Assembly: GCA_030432755.1 (NCBI GenBank)
Contig: JAUILZ010000006.1
Coordinates: 62,001 to 126,000 of the forward strand
Length of the DNA: 64,000 nt
Direction of reading: 5' to 3'
Source of the DNA: Gammaproteobacteria bacterium
GTDB taxonomy: Bacteria; Pseudomonadota; Gammaproteobacteria; Arenicellales; Poriferihabitantaceae
Below, in pieces: positions 9,918 to 19,239 of this stretch. A model generated the notes under the pieces. It was not told the origin of the DNA. It ran no database searches and saw nothing but the letters and a program-made list of their open reading frames with translations. The translations under genes were made by a program, and so were the position numbers. Numbering within the stretch: position 1 is the first letter of the stretch; each line of letters begins with the position of its first letter.

Positions 9918-11165
9918 CTACGGCTGTTGTTGTTCGTCCCCGGAGAGCGCGGCCTCGGCAGCCATCTCCACCGCTACCGCGGTGGCGCTGGCGGTCACCG
10001 GGATGTAGTGATGGGTGTCCGCAACCGCCACGGCCTCGCTGCGGCGCATGCGGTAGAGGCTGTACAGACAGATGAGGCCGGTGAGGATGGCGAGAAACAG
10101 GAAGAAACCGTCCGGACCGAGTCGACCGATGAGAAAGCCCACGATCACCGGCCCGCCCATGGCGCCGACGCCGTTGATGAACAGCATGCCGCCCGAGGCC
10201 GAGGCCATCTGCTCCGTGGACAGGTGGTCGTTGGTATGGGCGATGAGGAGCGGATAGAGCGGATTGCTCGTGGCGCCGATGCAGAATGCCATTGCGATCA
10301 GCCAGCCAGTGGACTCGCCGAACATGCCGGCGATGGCGAAAGTCGTGGCGAGGGCGGTAAGGGCGCCGATGAGGATGCGCCGGTCCATGCGATCGGACAG
10401 CCAGCCCACCGGGTACTGCATCAACATGCCGCCGACGTAGATCGCGGTGACGAACCAGGAGATCTCCTTCACCGACAGGCCGCGCTGGGCGCCGAAGATG
10501 GCGGACATGCCGAGGAGCGCGGAGTAGACCCCGCCCATGAGGAATACGCCGACGCAGCCGAGCGGCGAGGCGTCGAGCAGTTCCCGCAGCGACATCGGCC
10601 GCGCGCTGCTGAATACCGGCGTGGGTGACGCCGACAACAGGATCGGCGCGAAAGACACGGATACGAGCACCGAGATGAGGACGAACAGCGCGTAGCCGGA
10701 GGGATCCGCGATGTTGAGCAACAACTGGCCGGTGACCACGCCCACCATCTGCACCAGGATGTAGAGCGAGAGCGCCTGGCCGCGATTCTCGTTGCTCGAC
10801 AGGTCGTTGATCCAGCTCTCAGCTACCACGTAGAGCCCTGAGAAGCAGAACCCTACCACCAGTCGCATGGCGAGCCAGAACACGGGATCGACGATCGCGG
10901 CGTAGAGAATGAACGCGGCGGAAACCAGCGAGCCGAAGGCGGCGAACACGCGCACGTGTCCCACCCGCCGAAGCAGGATCGGCGTCAGCCGCGAACCGCC
11001 GAGGAAGCCGACGAAGTAGGCCGCCATGATGAGACCCATCCACGTGGCGTCGATTTGCTCCAGCGTACCGCGAATACCGAGCAGCGTTCCCTGCAGGCCG
11101 TTGCCCACCATGAGAAGCAGGATGCCGAGCATCAGGGCCCAGGTACGGAACAGAACGGAGAGCAT
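9918..11165 (-). CDS. MFS transporter, YcaD-like
   Basis: A 415-aa major facilitator superfamily permease with twelve predicted membrane helices. The helix 2-3 loop is in the GGSRLTPILLRRVGH region, and an equivalent GWLSDRMDRR motif lies in the second half. The closest recognisable group is the YcaD/CmlA-like MFS set; the substrate is unknown. A polar tail of about 40 residues follows the last helix. It is divergent from fadH with a 135-bp gap and sits upstream of serB on the same strand across a 231-bp gap that holds no gene. Confidence 0.85.
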   Translation of the reverse strand: MLSVLFRTWALMLGILLLMVGNGLQGTLLGIRGTLEQIDATWMGLIMAAYFVGFLGGSRLTPILLRRVGHVRVFAAFGSLVSAAFILYAAIVDPVFWLAMRLVVGFCFSGLYVVAESWINDLSSNENRGQALSLYILVQMVGVVTGQLLLNIADPSGYALFVLISVLVSVSFAPILLSASPTPVFSSARPMSLRELLDASPLGCVGVFLMGGVYSALLGMSAIFGAQRGLSVKEISWFVTAIYVGGMLMQYPVGWLSDRMDRRILIGALTALATTFAIAGMFGESTGWLIAMAFCIGATSNPLYPLLIAHTNDHLSTEQMASASGGMLFINGVGAMGGPVIVGFLIGRLGPDGFFLFLAILTGLICLYSLYRMRRSEAVAVADTHHYIPVTASATAVAVEMAAEAALSGDEQQQP

Positions 11166-11300
11166 TGCCTGACGGGATAGAGGTGGTGATCGGCGGGGCG
11201 CGAAGTGTCCGCGAAAGCTGCCTGCCGTTCAATCGGGGGACAGTGATAATAACGCTACAATATGGCGTCCGAACGACACCTTCAGACAAAAAACGGCGCC

Positions 11301-13334
11301 ATGGCCGAAACATATCCCCACCTGTTCCGGCCCCTCGTGCTCGGTCCCCTGACATTGCCCAACCGGGTGCTCATGGGGTCCATGCATACCGGCCTCGAGG
11401 ACCATTTCTGGCATTACGGCAGGCTCGCGGCGTACTTCGCCGAGCGCGCCCGGGACGGCGGGCCCGGTCTCATGATCACCGGCGGTATCAGCCCCAATCG
11501 CGAGGGGCGCCTTTCGCCGGGCGCGGGCACGCTGGAGAGCAGCCTCGACGTCATCCATCACCGCCGTATCACGCGCGCGGTACATGAAGCGGGCGGCCGG
11601 ATCTGTCTGCAGATCCTGCATACGGGCCGCTATGGCTATCACCCCGATATCGTCTCGGCCTCCGCGATCCAGGCGCCCATTAACCGCCACGCGCCCCGCG
11701 CCCTCGACGAGGCCGGCATCGAGCAGCAGATCGCCGACTACGCGCGCTGCGCCGCCCTCGCCAGATCCGCGGGATACGACGGCGTGGAGGTCATGGGTTC
11801 CGAGGGCTATCTCATCAACCAGTTCCTCTCGCTTCGAACCAACCAGCGCGACGATCGCTGGGGCGGCAGCTTCGACAACCGCGCGCGGCTCGCGCTCGAG
11901 ATCCTGCGCCGGGTGCGCGCCGCTACCGGCCCGGACTTTTTGATCATCTACCGCCTGTCGATGATGGACCTGGTGGAGGGCGGCGCCACCTGGGACGAAA
12001 TCGTCGCCCTGGGCGAGGGCGTGAAGGACGCCGGCGCCGACATGGTGAACACCGGCATCGGCTGGCACGAGGCGCGCATCCCCACCATTGTTTCGTCCGT
12101 TCCCCACGGCGCCTTTGCCGGCGTGAGCCGCAAGTTTCGCGAGCGGGTGGACATCCCGGTGATCGCCACCAATCGCATCAACATGCCGGCGCAGGCCGAG
12201 TGGCTGCTCGCCGAGGGCTGGTGCGACATGGTGTCCATGGCGCGGCCGCTGCTCGCCGATTCTCGCTGGGTGCAGAAGGCGGCTGCCGGTCGCGACGAGG
12301 AAATCAACACCTGCATCGGCTGCAACCAGGCCTGCCTCGACCGCATCTTCAACGACCAGATCGCCAGTTGCCTGGTGAATCCGCATGCCTGCGACGGGGA
12401 ACGACACCCGTTGCGGGCCGTACGCAAGTCGCGCCGTATCGCCGTGGTGGGCGCGGGACCGGCGGGGCTGAGCGCGGCGCTGGCGGCGGCGGAACGCGGC
12501 CACGACGTGACACTCTACGAGCAGGCCGCGGAGATCGGCGGCCAGTTCAACATCGCGCGCGCGATTCCCGGCAAGGGCGACTTCGCCGAAACCTTGCGCT
12601 ATTACCGCGTGATGCTGGCGAAACACGATGTCACGCTCTGTCTGGGCGAGGCCGCTGATGCTGCCATGCTGCGCGCCGCCGGCTACGACGACATCGTCAT
12701 TGCCACCGGGGTGAAACCGCGGCCGGTGGAGATCCCGGGCGTGGACCATCCCATGGTTTTGCGCTACGACCAGGTGGTGCGCGACCGGCGCCCGGTGGGC
12801 GAGCGGGTGGCGATCGTCGGCGCCGGCGGTATCGGCTTCGACGTGGCGGAGTTCCTGCTACACGGGGACAACCAGGATGCCGACAATATCCCCGGCTGGT
12901 ACCGCGAATGGGGCATCGACCCGGACTACGAGGCGGCGGGCTCTCTCGCACCGGCACCATCGCCGAAACCCGCGCGCAGGATCACCATGCTGCAGCGCTC
13001 GACCACGCCCTTCGGCAAGCGCCTCGGCAAGACCACCGGCTGGGTGCTGCGGCTGAAAATGCGCCGCGCCGGCGTGGAGCAGGTCGGCGGGGTACGTTAC
13101 CTGCAAATCGACGACCGGGGTCTGCATATCGAACTGGAGGGGCGACCCCGGCTCATCGCCGTGGACAACGTGGTGCTGTGCGCGGGTCAGCTGTCGGTCA
13201 ACGCGCTCTACCAGGAACTCGATCCCTGGGGCCGCGAACGGCACGTGCACCTCATCGGCGGCGCCTACCTCGCGGCGGAGGTGGACGCCGAGCGCGCCAT
13301 CCGCGAGGGCACCGAACTGGGCGCGCGGCTTTAG
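11301..13334 (+). CDS. fadH: NADPH-dependent 2,4-dienoyl-CoA reductase
   Basis: Auxiliary enzyme of beta-oxidation of unsaturated fatty acids. The 677-aa protein has an N-terminal FMN-binding TIM barrel (old yellow enzyme class; NRVLMGSMHTG near the start) and a 4Fe-4S cluster motif with Cys338, Cys341, Cys345 and Cys357. An FAD domain (VVGAGPAG) and an NADPH domain (IVGAGGIGFD) follow. Layout and length match E. coli FadH. The ATG at 11301 was preferred to the one at 11262 because MAETYPHLF aligns with the known FadH N-terminus; neither has a strong ribosome site. It overlaps thiQ tail to tail by 4 bp. Confidence 0.93.
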   Translation: MAETYPHLFRPLVLGPLTLPNRVLMGSMHTGLEDHFWHYGRLAAYFAERARDGGPGLMITGGISPNREGRLSPGAGTLESSLDVIHHRRITRAVHEAGGRICLQILHTGRYGYHPDIVSASAIQAPINRHAPRALDEAGIEQQIADYARCAALARSAGYDGVEVMGSEGYLINQFLSLRTNQRDDRWGGSFDNRARLALEILRRVRAATGPDFLIIYRLSMMDLVEGGATWDEIVALGEGVKDAGADMVNTGIGWHEARIPTIVSSVPHGAFAGVSRKFRERVDIPVIATNRINMPAQAEWLLAEGWCDMVSMARPLLADSRWVQKAAAGRDEEINTCIGCNQACLDRIFNDQIASCLVNPHACDGERHPLRAVRKSRRIAVVGAGPAGLSAALAAAERGHDVTLYEQAAEIGGQFNIARAIPGKGDFAETLRYYRVMLAKHDVTLCLGEAADAAMLRAAGYDDIVIATGVKPRPVEIPGVDHPMVLRYDQVVRDRRPVGERVAIVGAGGIGFDVAEFLLHGDNQDADNIPGWYREWGIDPDYEAAGSLAPAPSPKPARRITMLQRSTTPFGKRLGKTTGWVLRLKMRRAGVEQVGGVRYLQIDDRGLHIELEGRPRLIAVDNVVLCAGQLSVNALYQELDPWGRERHVHLIGGAYLAAEVDAERAIREGTELGARL

Positions 13335-13951
13335 CCTACGGCCACGATTCTCGCGGACAGCGCCGCCGCGTCATCCCGCTGGTGGGTGGCCAGGACGAGA
13401 TGCAGCGAATGCTCGGCCTGCAATGCCAGGATGAGCGCGATCATCTCCTGCCGCAGCTCCTCGTCGAGGGCGCTGAAGGGTTCGTCCAGCAGCAGCACCG
13501 GGCGTTCGCGCACCAGGCACCGGCCCAGGCCCACGCGTTGCTGCTGTCCCCCGGAAAGCGATCCCGGGAGGCGTTCCTCCATGCCGGTGAGCCCCACCCT
13601 TTCCAGCGCTGCAGTGATGCGCGCGGCCTCCGCCGGCGCAATCCGCAGGCGTGGGCTAATGCCGAGGGCGATGTTTTCCCATACGCTCAGGTGGGGAAAC
13701 AGGTTATGCGCCTGGAAGAGATAGGTCAGGGGCCGCTCCGCCGGTTTCAGCCCGAGCAACGATCGGCCGTCCAGCAGGATGTCACCGCTCGATGGCGCCA
13801 GGAATCCCGCCACGAGATTGAGGATGGTGGTCTTGCCGGAGCCGCTCGCCCCCATGAGCGCCACGCTCTCGCCGGCATCGACGCGGAAGTCAGCGCGGAT
13901 GTCCCGTTCGGCGCCGGGAAAGCGGAACACCAGCGAGCTGCACTCAAGCAT
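13331..13951 (-). CDS. thiQ: Thiamine ABC transporter ATP-binding protein
   Basis: ATPase of the thiamine/TPP importer, 206 aa. It has a Walker A motif GASGSGKTT (about 35-43), a Q-loop in LFQAHNLFP, the signature LSGGQQQR, Walker B VLLLDEPFSALDE and a switch His in ATHQR. It is slightly shorter than E. coli ThiQ but complete for all nucleotide-binding motifs. It overlaps the thiP stop by 8 bp and is the last gene of the riboswitch-controlled operon. Confidence 0.92.
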   Translation of the reverse strand: MLECSSLVFRFPGAERDIRADFRVDAGESVALMGASGSGKTTILNLVAGFLAPSSGDILLDGRSLLGLKPAERPLTYLFQAHNLFPHLSVWENIALGISPRLRIAPAEAARITAALERVGLTGMEERLPGSLSGGQQQRVGLGRCLVRERPVLLLDEPFSALDEELRQEMIALILALQAEHSLHLVLATHQRDDAAALSARIVAVG

Positions 13952-15632
13952 CGAACGCGCCTCCGCGGCCGAGTCGCGCGGGTTGTTCCAGCAACCAGAA
14001 CAGCGCGAGGCAGAGCGCGCACAGGCAGACCGCCGCCACCGCCGCCTGGTCCAGGTGGTAGGCGCCGAGCAGGCGGTAGATAAGCAGCGGCAGAGTGGAG
14101 AGCTGGTCGGTGCCGAACAGCGCGATCACGCCCATGTCGCCGGCGGCCAGGGTGGTTGCGATGGCGAGGGCGTAGCACAGGGGGCGTTTCAGTACCGGCC
14201 AGTAGACCAGCCGCCAGCGCGCCAGGCCGCGAATGCCGAGCCCGCGGCAGAGCGGGTCGAAGCGCGCGCGCTGGGCCGCCACCGGCGGCGCGAGCACGCG
14301 CAGGGTAAATGCGAGGGTAAGGAGCGCGTTCACCGCCACCACCATGACCGGTCCCAGGGAAAGCGCGTCGGTGAACTGGCGGGCGAGCAGGAAGAGTCCC
14401 GTGCCCAGGGTGATCGGCGGCAGTATCAGCGTTAGGGTGCCGACGATATCCGCCACTACCGTGTACCGTTGCCAGCGAAGGGATTGCGCCATGCCCGCGC
14501 GCAGCCACGCCACACTGAATCCCGCCACGGTGGCGATCACCCCGGCGGCGAGGGCGATGGGCAGGGTCCAGCCGACGGCTTGCCAGAAGCGGCCGTCCGA
14601 TACGATGGTCCACCCCGCGCCATCCAGGGTGCCGGCGAGCACCGCGGCGAACGGTGTCAGCAGGAATATCGCCGCGCCAGACAGAACCAGTGCGTCCATC
14701 CGGCGGGCGGCGGCCGCGTCCCGGTCGGGCCGTTCGCGCGCCGCGCCGCCGCCGCCGGCATCGCCGGCCTGCAGGGAAGTGCCAGATCCGCGGGCAAAGA
14801 ACAGCAGCGCGAGCGCGCCACAGATCAGCACCTGCAACAGCGATAGCGTTACCGCGCGCGGCAGGTCGAAGTCGAAGCGGAGCGCTTGGTAGACAGCCAC
14901 TTCCAGGGTGCTCGCGCCCGGCCCGCCGCCGAGGGAGAGGACGATGGCGAAACTGGTGAAGCAGAGCATGAAGACGATGCCCGCGGCGCCCGGCAGGATC
15001 CCGCGTATGGCGGGCCATTCCACCAGCCGGAAGATCGCGCCCTGCTCGAAGCCGTACAGCGCGGCAAGCCGCCATTGCTGGGCGGGGATATCCGCGAGAC
15101 CGTTCAACACCATGCGGGTGGCCAGGGGAAGGTTGAAGAAAACGTGGGTCAGCAGGATGCCGCTGAGGCCGTACAGGTAATCCCGCCGACCGGCGCCCGC
15201 CAGGGCGAGGACATCGTTGACCCAGCCGTTACGTCCGTGCACCGCGACCATCCCGAGGATCGCCACCATGGTGGGCACGACGAGGGAGACGCTGGTGAGC
15301 CGCACGAGAAGTCGTCGGCCGGGAAATTCCTGGCGCCGGTGGAGGGCGCGGGCGAAGGGAATCGCGAGGCCGACGCTGAGGAGGGTGGATAGACCGGCCT
15401 GCCACAGGGTGAACAGCACCACGGAGCGGGTATAGGGCCGCGCCAGCACCTCGGCCAGGCGAAGCTCCCCTGCATGCCAGGCGAGACCGGCAAAGGCGCC
15501 GGCGACCAGCCCGCCGGCAAGCAACAGCGCCAGGATTCCGACTGCGGCAAATCCCCTTTGGCTGTTGGACACCACCCGGTGGGGCGCCACCCGGTGGGGA
15601 GCTGCCCACTGGCCCGCTACCGTGCGGCCCAT
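13944..15632 (-). CDS. thiP: Thiamine ABC transporter permease
   Basis: A 562-aa membrane permease with two fused binding-protein-dependent transport domains, each of about six helices, as in ThiP/FbpB proteins. The EAA-loop-like segments lie near residues 185-205 and 465-485. It lies between thiB (10-bp gap) and thiQ (8-bp overlap). Its first 20 codons contain a duplicated APHRV unit caused by a 15-bp tandem repeat in the DNA near 15574-15603. That stretch is poorly conserved territory, so the start could lie slightly downstream. Confidence 0.92.
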   Translation of the reverse strand: MGRTVAGQWAAPHRVAPHRVVSNSQRGFAAVGILALLLAGGLVAGAFAGLAWHAGELRLAEVLARPYTRSVVLFTLWQAGLSTLLSVGLAIPFARALHRRQEFPGRRLLVRLTSVSLVVPTMVAILGMVAVHGRNGWVNDVLALAGAGRRDYLYGLSGILLTHVFFNLPLATRMVLNGLADIPAQQWRLAALYGFEQGAIFRLVEWPAIRGILPGAAGIVFMLCFTSFAIVLSLGGGPGASTLEVAVYQALRFDFDLPRAVTLSLLQVLICGALALLFFARGSGTSLQAGDAGGGGAARERPDRDAAAARRMDALVLSGAAIFLLTPFAAVLAGTLDGAGWTIVSDGRFWQAVGWTLPIALAAGVIATVAGFSVAWLRAGMAQSLRWQRYTVVADIVGTLTLILPPITLGTGLFLLARQFTDALSLGPVMVVAVNALLTLAFTLRVLAPPVAAQRARFDPLCRGLGIRGLARWRLVYWPVLKRPLCYALAIATTLAAGDMGVIALFGTDQLSTLPLLIYRLLGAYHLDQAAVAAVCLCALCLALFWLLEQPARLGRGGAFDA

Positions 15633-15642
15633 GGCGTCAAAC

Positions 15643-16677
15643 CTACTGGCTGAGCGCCTCGTTGAACTCGTCGATCCAGTCGAGCTTGTGCTCGGTAATG
15701 CCCTGGGGATCGATGGCGAGGCTGCGCACCGGCCGCACCAGGTCGGCGAAGGCCTCGGGCAGGCCCTCCTCCGGGAACACCACCGGGTACATCCAGTTGC
15801 CCGTTGGAATCAGCGCCTGGAACGCGGGGCTCAGCATGAATGCGAGAAAGCGCCGGCCAAGCTCGCGGTTGGGCGCGCTCTTCAAAAGCCCCGCGACCTC
15901 GATCTGCATCCCGTGGCCTTCCTTGAATCCGGCGGCGCGATAGCGGGTTTCCTCCTCGACGATCTGGTGATAGGCCGGGGAGGTGGTGTAGCTGAGCACC
16001 ATGTCCGCCTCGCCCTCGAGGAACATGCCATAGGCCTCGGACCAGCCCTTGGTCACGGTAAGGATATGCGGCGCGAGCTGTTCCCAGGTCTGCCTGGCCT
16101 GGTCGCCGTACAACGCCTTGACCCATAGCAGCAGGCCAAGTCCGGGGGTGCTGGAGCGCGGGTCCTGGATCACGATGCGCACGTCGTCGTCCATCGCCAG
16201 CAATTCCTCGAAGCTTGCTGGCGGATCTTCCATCCGCTCGGTATCGTAGATGAAGGCGAAAAAGCCGAAGTCGAACGGCAGGAAATTGGGGTTGTCCCAG
16301 GGCTGTGGCAGGTCGAGATTGCCCGCGTCGATTTCGTGGGACGCGATCAACCCGGTGTTCTGCGCCTCCACCACCAGGCTGTTGTCGAGGCCGAGCACCA
16401 CGTCAGCGGGCGAGCGATCGCCCTCGAGTTGTATGCGGCTGAGGATGCCGGTGGAGCTGTCCACGGTGACGAAGCGCAGGTCGCATTCGCATTCCGCCTC
16501 GAAGGCGGTCTCGATGCCCGGGCCGGGACCCCACTCGGAGGCGAAGGAGTCGTAGGTATAGACCGTGAGCACCGGGGGTTCAGCCGGTTCGGTGGACTCG
16601 GTGTTCGTAGTCTCCTGCGCCGACAATGGCTGCGACAGGAACAACAGGAGCGCGGGAATCAGTTTCGCGTTGCGCAC
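15643..16677 (-). CDS. thiB: Thiamine ABC transporter substrate-binding protein
   Basis: Periplasmic thiamine/TPP-binding protein, 344 aa. A signal peptide (about 1-20, ending LSAQ) is followed by a short Thr/Glu/Pro linker and then the ThiB core starting LTVYTYDSFASEWGPG, typical of the family. The start is GTG at 16677 with GAGGAA six nt upstream. It is the first gene of thiB-thiP-thiQ, with a TPP riboswitch about 100 nt upstream. It delivers the vitamin to ThiP. Confidence 0.94.
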   Translation of the reverse strand: MRNAKLIPALLLFLSQPLSAQETTNTESTEPAEPPVLTVYTYDSFASEWGPGPGIETAFEAECECDLRFVTVDSSTGILSRIQLEGDRSPADVVLGLDNSLVVEAQNTGLIASHEIDAGNLDLPQPWDNPNFLPFDFGFFAFIYDTERMEDPPASFEELLAMDDDVRIVIQDPRSSTPGLGLLLWVKALYGDQARQTWEQLAPHILTVTKGWSEAYGMFLEGEADMVLSYTTSPAYHQIVEEETRYRAAGFKEGHGMQIEVAGLLKSAPNRELGRRFLAFMLSPAFQALIPTGNWMYPVVFPEEGLPEAFADLVRPVRSLAIDPQGITEHKLDWIDEFNEALSQ

Positions 16678-16732
16678 GGCGGTTTCCTCGTTGATTCTTT
16701 AAGGTGTGGCCAGCGCGGCGTGGGGAGTGGTG

Positions 16733-16752
16733 CCCGGGGTACGAGACCCGGG
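16733..16752 (-). promoter_or_regulatory. Hairpin after TPP aptamer (possible expression platform)
   Basis: Two CCCGGG hexamers (16733-16738 and 16747-16752) can pair around an 8-nt loop between the aptamer and thiB. No U-run follows in the direction of transcription, so a classical intrinsic terminator is not seen. Confidence 0.35.
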
Positions 16753-16775
16753 TTGCGGGACCGGTGTGATCTCAA

Positions 16776-16861
16776 TCCCTCCGCCAGCATGACCTGGATC
16801 AGGTTCGACGGGTCGGCGGTCAGGCCTCTCAGTCTGCAGGCCCATGGCCGCGGACACCCCG
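16776..16861 (-). promoter_or_regulatory. TPP riboswitch (THI element)
   Basis: Read on the minus strand, the region begins GGGGTG and contains the conserved CTGAGA (complement of 16827-16832), ACCCG, GAACCTGATC, and the distal GCTGGCGGAGGGA. These are the conserved blocks of the TPP-sensing aptamer in order. It lies upstream of thiB and should repress the thiamine importer when TPP is abundant. Confidence 0.93.
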
Positions 16862-16877
16862 TTGAGTCGAGTCGATG

Positions 16878-16883
16878 ATATTA
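16878..16883 (-). promoter_or_regulatory. -10 element for riboswitch-thiBPQ transcript
   Basis: A leftward TAATAT overlaps the stop codon of the methyltransferase gene and lies about 17 nt before the first aptamer base. The candidate -35 (GATTTG, 17-bp spacing) is weak. If real, transcription would start around 16870, just ahead of the aptamer. Confidence 0.45.
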
Positions 16884-17609
16884 GCTCGCGGCGTGCAACA
16901 CAAATCCCTTGCCGTGATTCTCGAATTCCCAGAGATCCTCGGCGCGGTACTGCGGGTGGCGTTCGAGGTATTCCTGGAAGGCCTTCTGCTGCCCGAGTTC
17001 GTCGCTGTCCCCGTAGGAGAACCAGTCGTCGAACAGGAGCACCGTGCCGGGCTGGATATAGGGCTCCAGCCATTTCAGCGCAGTTACCGTGGAGGAATAG
17101 TAGTCGCAGTCCAGCAGCACCACGGCTGCGGGCTTGAAGGCATGCTGTGTTCGCAACGTCTCGGTAAGCGAATCCTCGTAGTAACCCTGCACGAGGTTGA
17201 TCTTGTCGAGGTCGACGCCGTTGCCGGCGAGATTGCGCTCCACTTCTTCGCGCGAGCAGGCGAACTGGCCCTCGAAGAAGCGCCCGTCGGCCTGGTCGAT
17301 GCCCTCGGCCGGCGGCAGGCCCTCGAAGGAATCGAAGCCATGGAAGTTGACTTCGTCCAGCCCCAGTTCGCGGCAGTGATTCCAGGCCTGGAGAAAGGTA
17401 TAGCCGCGAAACAGGCCGAACTCGTAATAGTCACCGTGTACCGCGCCATCGCGAGCTCGCACGAGTTCAAAGCCCTTGCGGATCGCGCCCGGCGCGCCGG
17501 GACTGAGCGTGCGGAATGAGCCATGCAACCGGTGATAGAGCCGCGACGTGAAGCGGAACAACGGCGGGCAATGACGAAGAATATCCTCGACGCGGGACTT
17601 GAAGCTCAT
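16881..17609 (-). CDS. TylF/MycF-like SAM-dependent methyltransferase
   Basis: A protein of about 242 aa resembling the TylF (macrocin O-methyltransferase) family of class I SAM methyltransferases. Visible motifs are YYEFGLFRGYTF (SAM site), FHGFDSFEGLP, LLDCDYYSS and LLFDDWFSYGD; acidic residues in the last two bind a divalent metal in characterised members. These enzymes methylate sugars or small molecules, and many bacterial homologues lie in surface-glycan loci. Overlapping GTG (17612) and ATG (17609) starts occur; neither has a clear ribosome site. The stop codon sits about 20 bp from the TPP riboswitch of the next operon. Confidence 0.8.
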   Translation of the reverse strand: MSFKSRVEDILRHCPPLFRFTSRLYHRLHGSFRTLSPGAPGAIRKGFELVRARDGAVHGDYYEFGLFRGYTFLQAWNHCRELGLDEVNFHGFDSFEGLPPAEGIDQADGRFFEGQFACSREEVERNLAGNGVDLDKINLVQGYYEDSLTETLRTQHAFKPAAVVLLDCDYYSSTVTALKWLEPYIQPGTVLLFDDWFSYGDSDELGQQKAFQEYLERHPQYRAEDLWEFENHGKGFVLHAAS

Positions 17610-17810
17610 CACGGGGGTGGGACGGGGGGCGCGCGATTATAGCACTGCGCTCCTTGCTCACCGGCATGGTGCACCGAGGCGGGGCGGCGGGTAACAGGGC
17701 TGCACCAGCAACGGGCAACCAGGGTGCTGCACAACCGTAGGTGCTGGATAAAGCGCCGGAATTGACAGGCCAGTCCACCCATGACATGACAACGTGGTTA
17801 CAATGAACCC

Positions 17811-19238
17811 ATGTCAGGTGACGACAGGCCATTCGATGAAATGCTCGGCGCCGGGGACGCGGTGCGCGACCCCTACCGCCCGTACAACGACTGGTTCCAG
17901 GGAGAGGATATCCGCCGGCTGCGCAAGAAGGCGCGCGAGTCGGAAGCCTATTTCCGCAGTACCGGGATCACCTTCAACGTCTATGGCAACAACGAGGCCA
18001 CCGAGCGACTGATCCCGTTCGACATCGTCCCGCGCATCATTTCCGGGCGAGAATGGTGGCGCCTGGTGAAAGGCATCGAGCAACGCGTGCGCGCGATCAA
18101 CGCTTTTCTTTACGACATCTACCATCGCCAGGAAATTCTTCGCGCCGGACGCATCCCCGTCGAACTGATCGCCAACAACGCGGCGTTCGTGCCGCAGATG
18201 ATGGGCGTGGACCCGCCGGGTGGCATCTATACCCATATCGTCGGCGTCGATCTCGTGCGCACCGGCGAGGACCAGTTCTACGTGCTCGAGGACAATACCC
18301 GCACGCCGTCGGGCGTGTCCTACATGCTCGAGGACCGGGAGACGATGCTGCAGATGTTCCCGGAGCTCTTTACCAGAAACGCCGTGCGCCCGGTGAGCGA
18401 CTATCCGCTGGAGCTGCATCGCTCGCTGTCTTCCTGCGCACCGCCCCGCGCCGGTGACAATCCCGTGGTCGCGATCCTCACCCCCGGTCTCTACAATTCC
18501 GCCTACTACGAGCATTCCTTTCTCGCCGACCAGATGGGGGCCGAGCTGGTGGAGGGCAGCGACCTGCGCCTGGTGGACGGGCGTATCGCGATGCGAACCA
18601 CCCGTGGCTACACCCCCGTGGACGTGCTCTATCGCCGCATCGACGACGATTTCCTCGACCCGCTGACCTTCCGCCCCGACTCCCTTCTGGGGGTGCCCGG
18701 GGTGATGGACGTCTACCGCGCCGGCGGCATCACCCTGGCCAATGCGCCCGGCGCCGGTATTGCCGACGATAAGGCGGTGTATTCGTACATGCCGGAGATC
18801 GTCCAGTTCTATACCGGAGAGCGGGCGATCCTGCAGAACGTGCCCACCTGGCGCTGTGGCGAACCCGAGTCCCTGAAGTACGTGCTCGATCACCTGGCGG
18901 AACTGGTGGTGAAGGAGGTCCACGGTTCCGGGGGCTACGGCATGCTGGTGGGACCCGCGGCGACCCGGCGCACGCTGAAGGAATTCGCCGAGAGGCTCAG
19001 GCGCCATCCCGGCAACTACATCGCCCAGCCGACGCTGTCGCTGTCCACGGTGCCGATTCTCGGGCGCGCCGGCCTCGAGTCGCGCCACGTCGACCTGCGT
19101 CCCTTTGTCCAGGTCTCTCCCGACCGGATCCACGTTACCCCGGGGGGGCTCACCCGGGTGGCGCTCAAGAAGGGCTCGCTGGTGGTCAATTCCAGCCAGG
19201 GCGGCGGCACCAAGGACACCTGGGTACTGGACGACTGA
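17811..19238 (+). CDS. Circularly permuted ATP-grasp protein
   Basis: A 475-aa protein of the circularly permuted type 2 ATP-grasp family (DUF404/DUF407). Family features seen are FNVYGNNEATERL and the IPFDIVPRII segment near the N-terminus, VLEDNTRTPSGVSYMLE near 160-175, LADDK-type GIADDKAVY near 320, and the VVKEVHGSGGYGM nucleotide loop near 365. Proteins of this family are thought to ligate amino acids or peptides. It is first gene of a four-gene operon with alpha-E, transglutaminase and Anbu; only one base separates its stop from the next start. A TACAAT box at 17799-17804 lies very close to the ATG, so the mRNA might have almost no leader. Confidence 0.88.
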   Translation: MSGDDRPFDEMLGAGDAVRDPYRPYNDWFQGEDIRRLRKKARESEAYFRSTGITFNVYGNNEATERLIPFDIVPRIISGREWWRLVKGIEQRVRAINAFLYDIYHRQEILRAGRIPVELIANNAAFVPQMMGVDPPGGIYTHIVGVDLVRTGEDQFYVLEDNTRTPSGVSYMLEDRETMLQMFPELFTRNAVRPVSDYPLELHRSLSSCAPPRAGDNPVVAILTPGLYNSAYYEHSFLADQMGAELVEGSDLRLVDGRIAMRTTRGYTPVDVLYRRIDDDFLDPLTFRPDSLLGVPGVMDVYRAGGITLANAPGAGIADDKAVYSYMPEIVQFYTGERAILQNVPTWRCGEPESLKYVLDHLAELVVKEVHGSGGYGMLVGPAATRRTLKEFAERLRRHPGNYIAQPTLSLSTVPILGRAGLESRHVDLRPFVQVSPDRIHVTPGGLTRVALKKGSLVVNSSQGGGTKDTWVLDD

Positions 19239-19239
19239 C

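Noticed and set aside
11229..12749. 506-codon minus-strand ORF opposite fadH
   Set aside because: Antisense shadow; fadH has full domain evidence.
16801..16815. GGTTCGA string reminiscent of a tRNA T-loop
   Set aside because: It is part of the TPP riboswitch; no acceptor or anticodon stems can be drawn.
17762..17804. TTGACA (17762) and TACAAT (17799) as a promoter for the ATP-grasp operon
   Set aside because: The spacing is 31 bp, far from the usual 16-18; only the TACAAT box is mentioned as a possibility.
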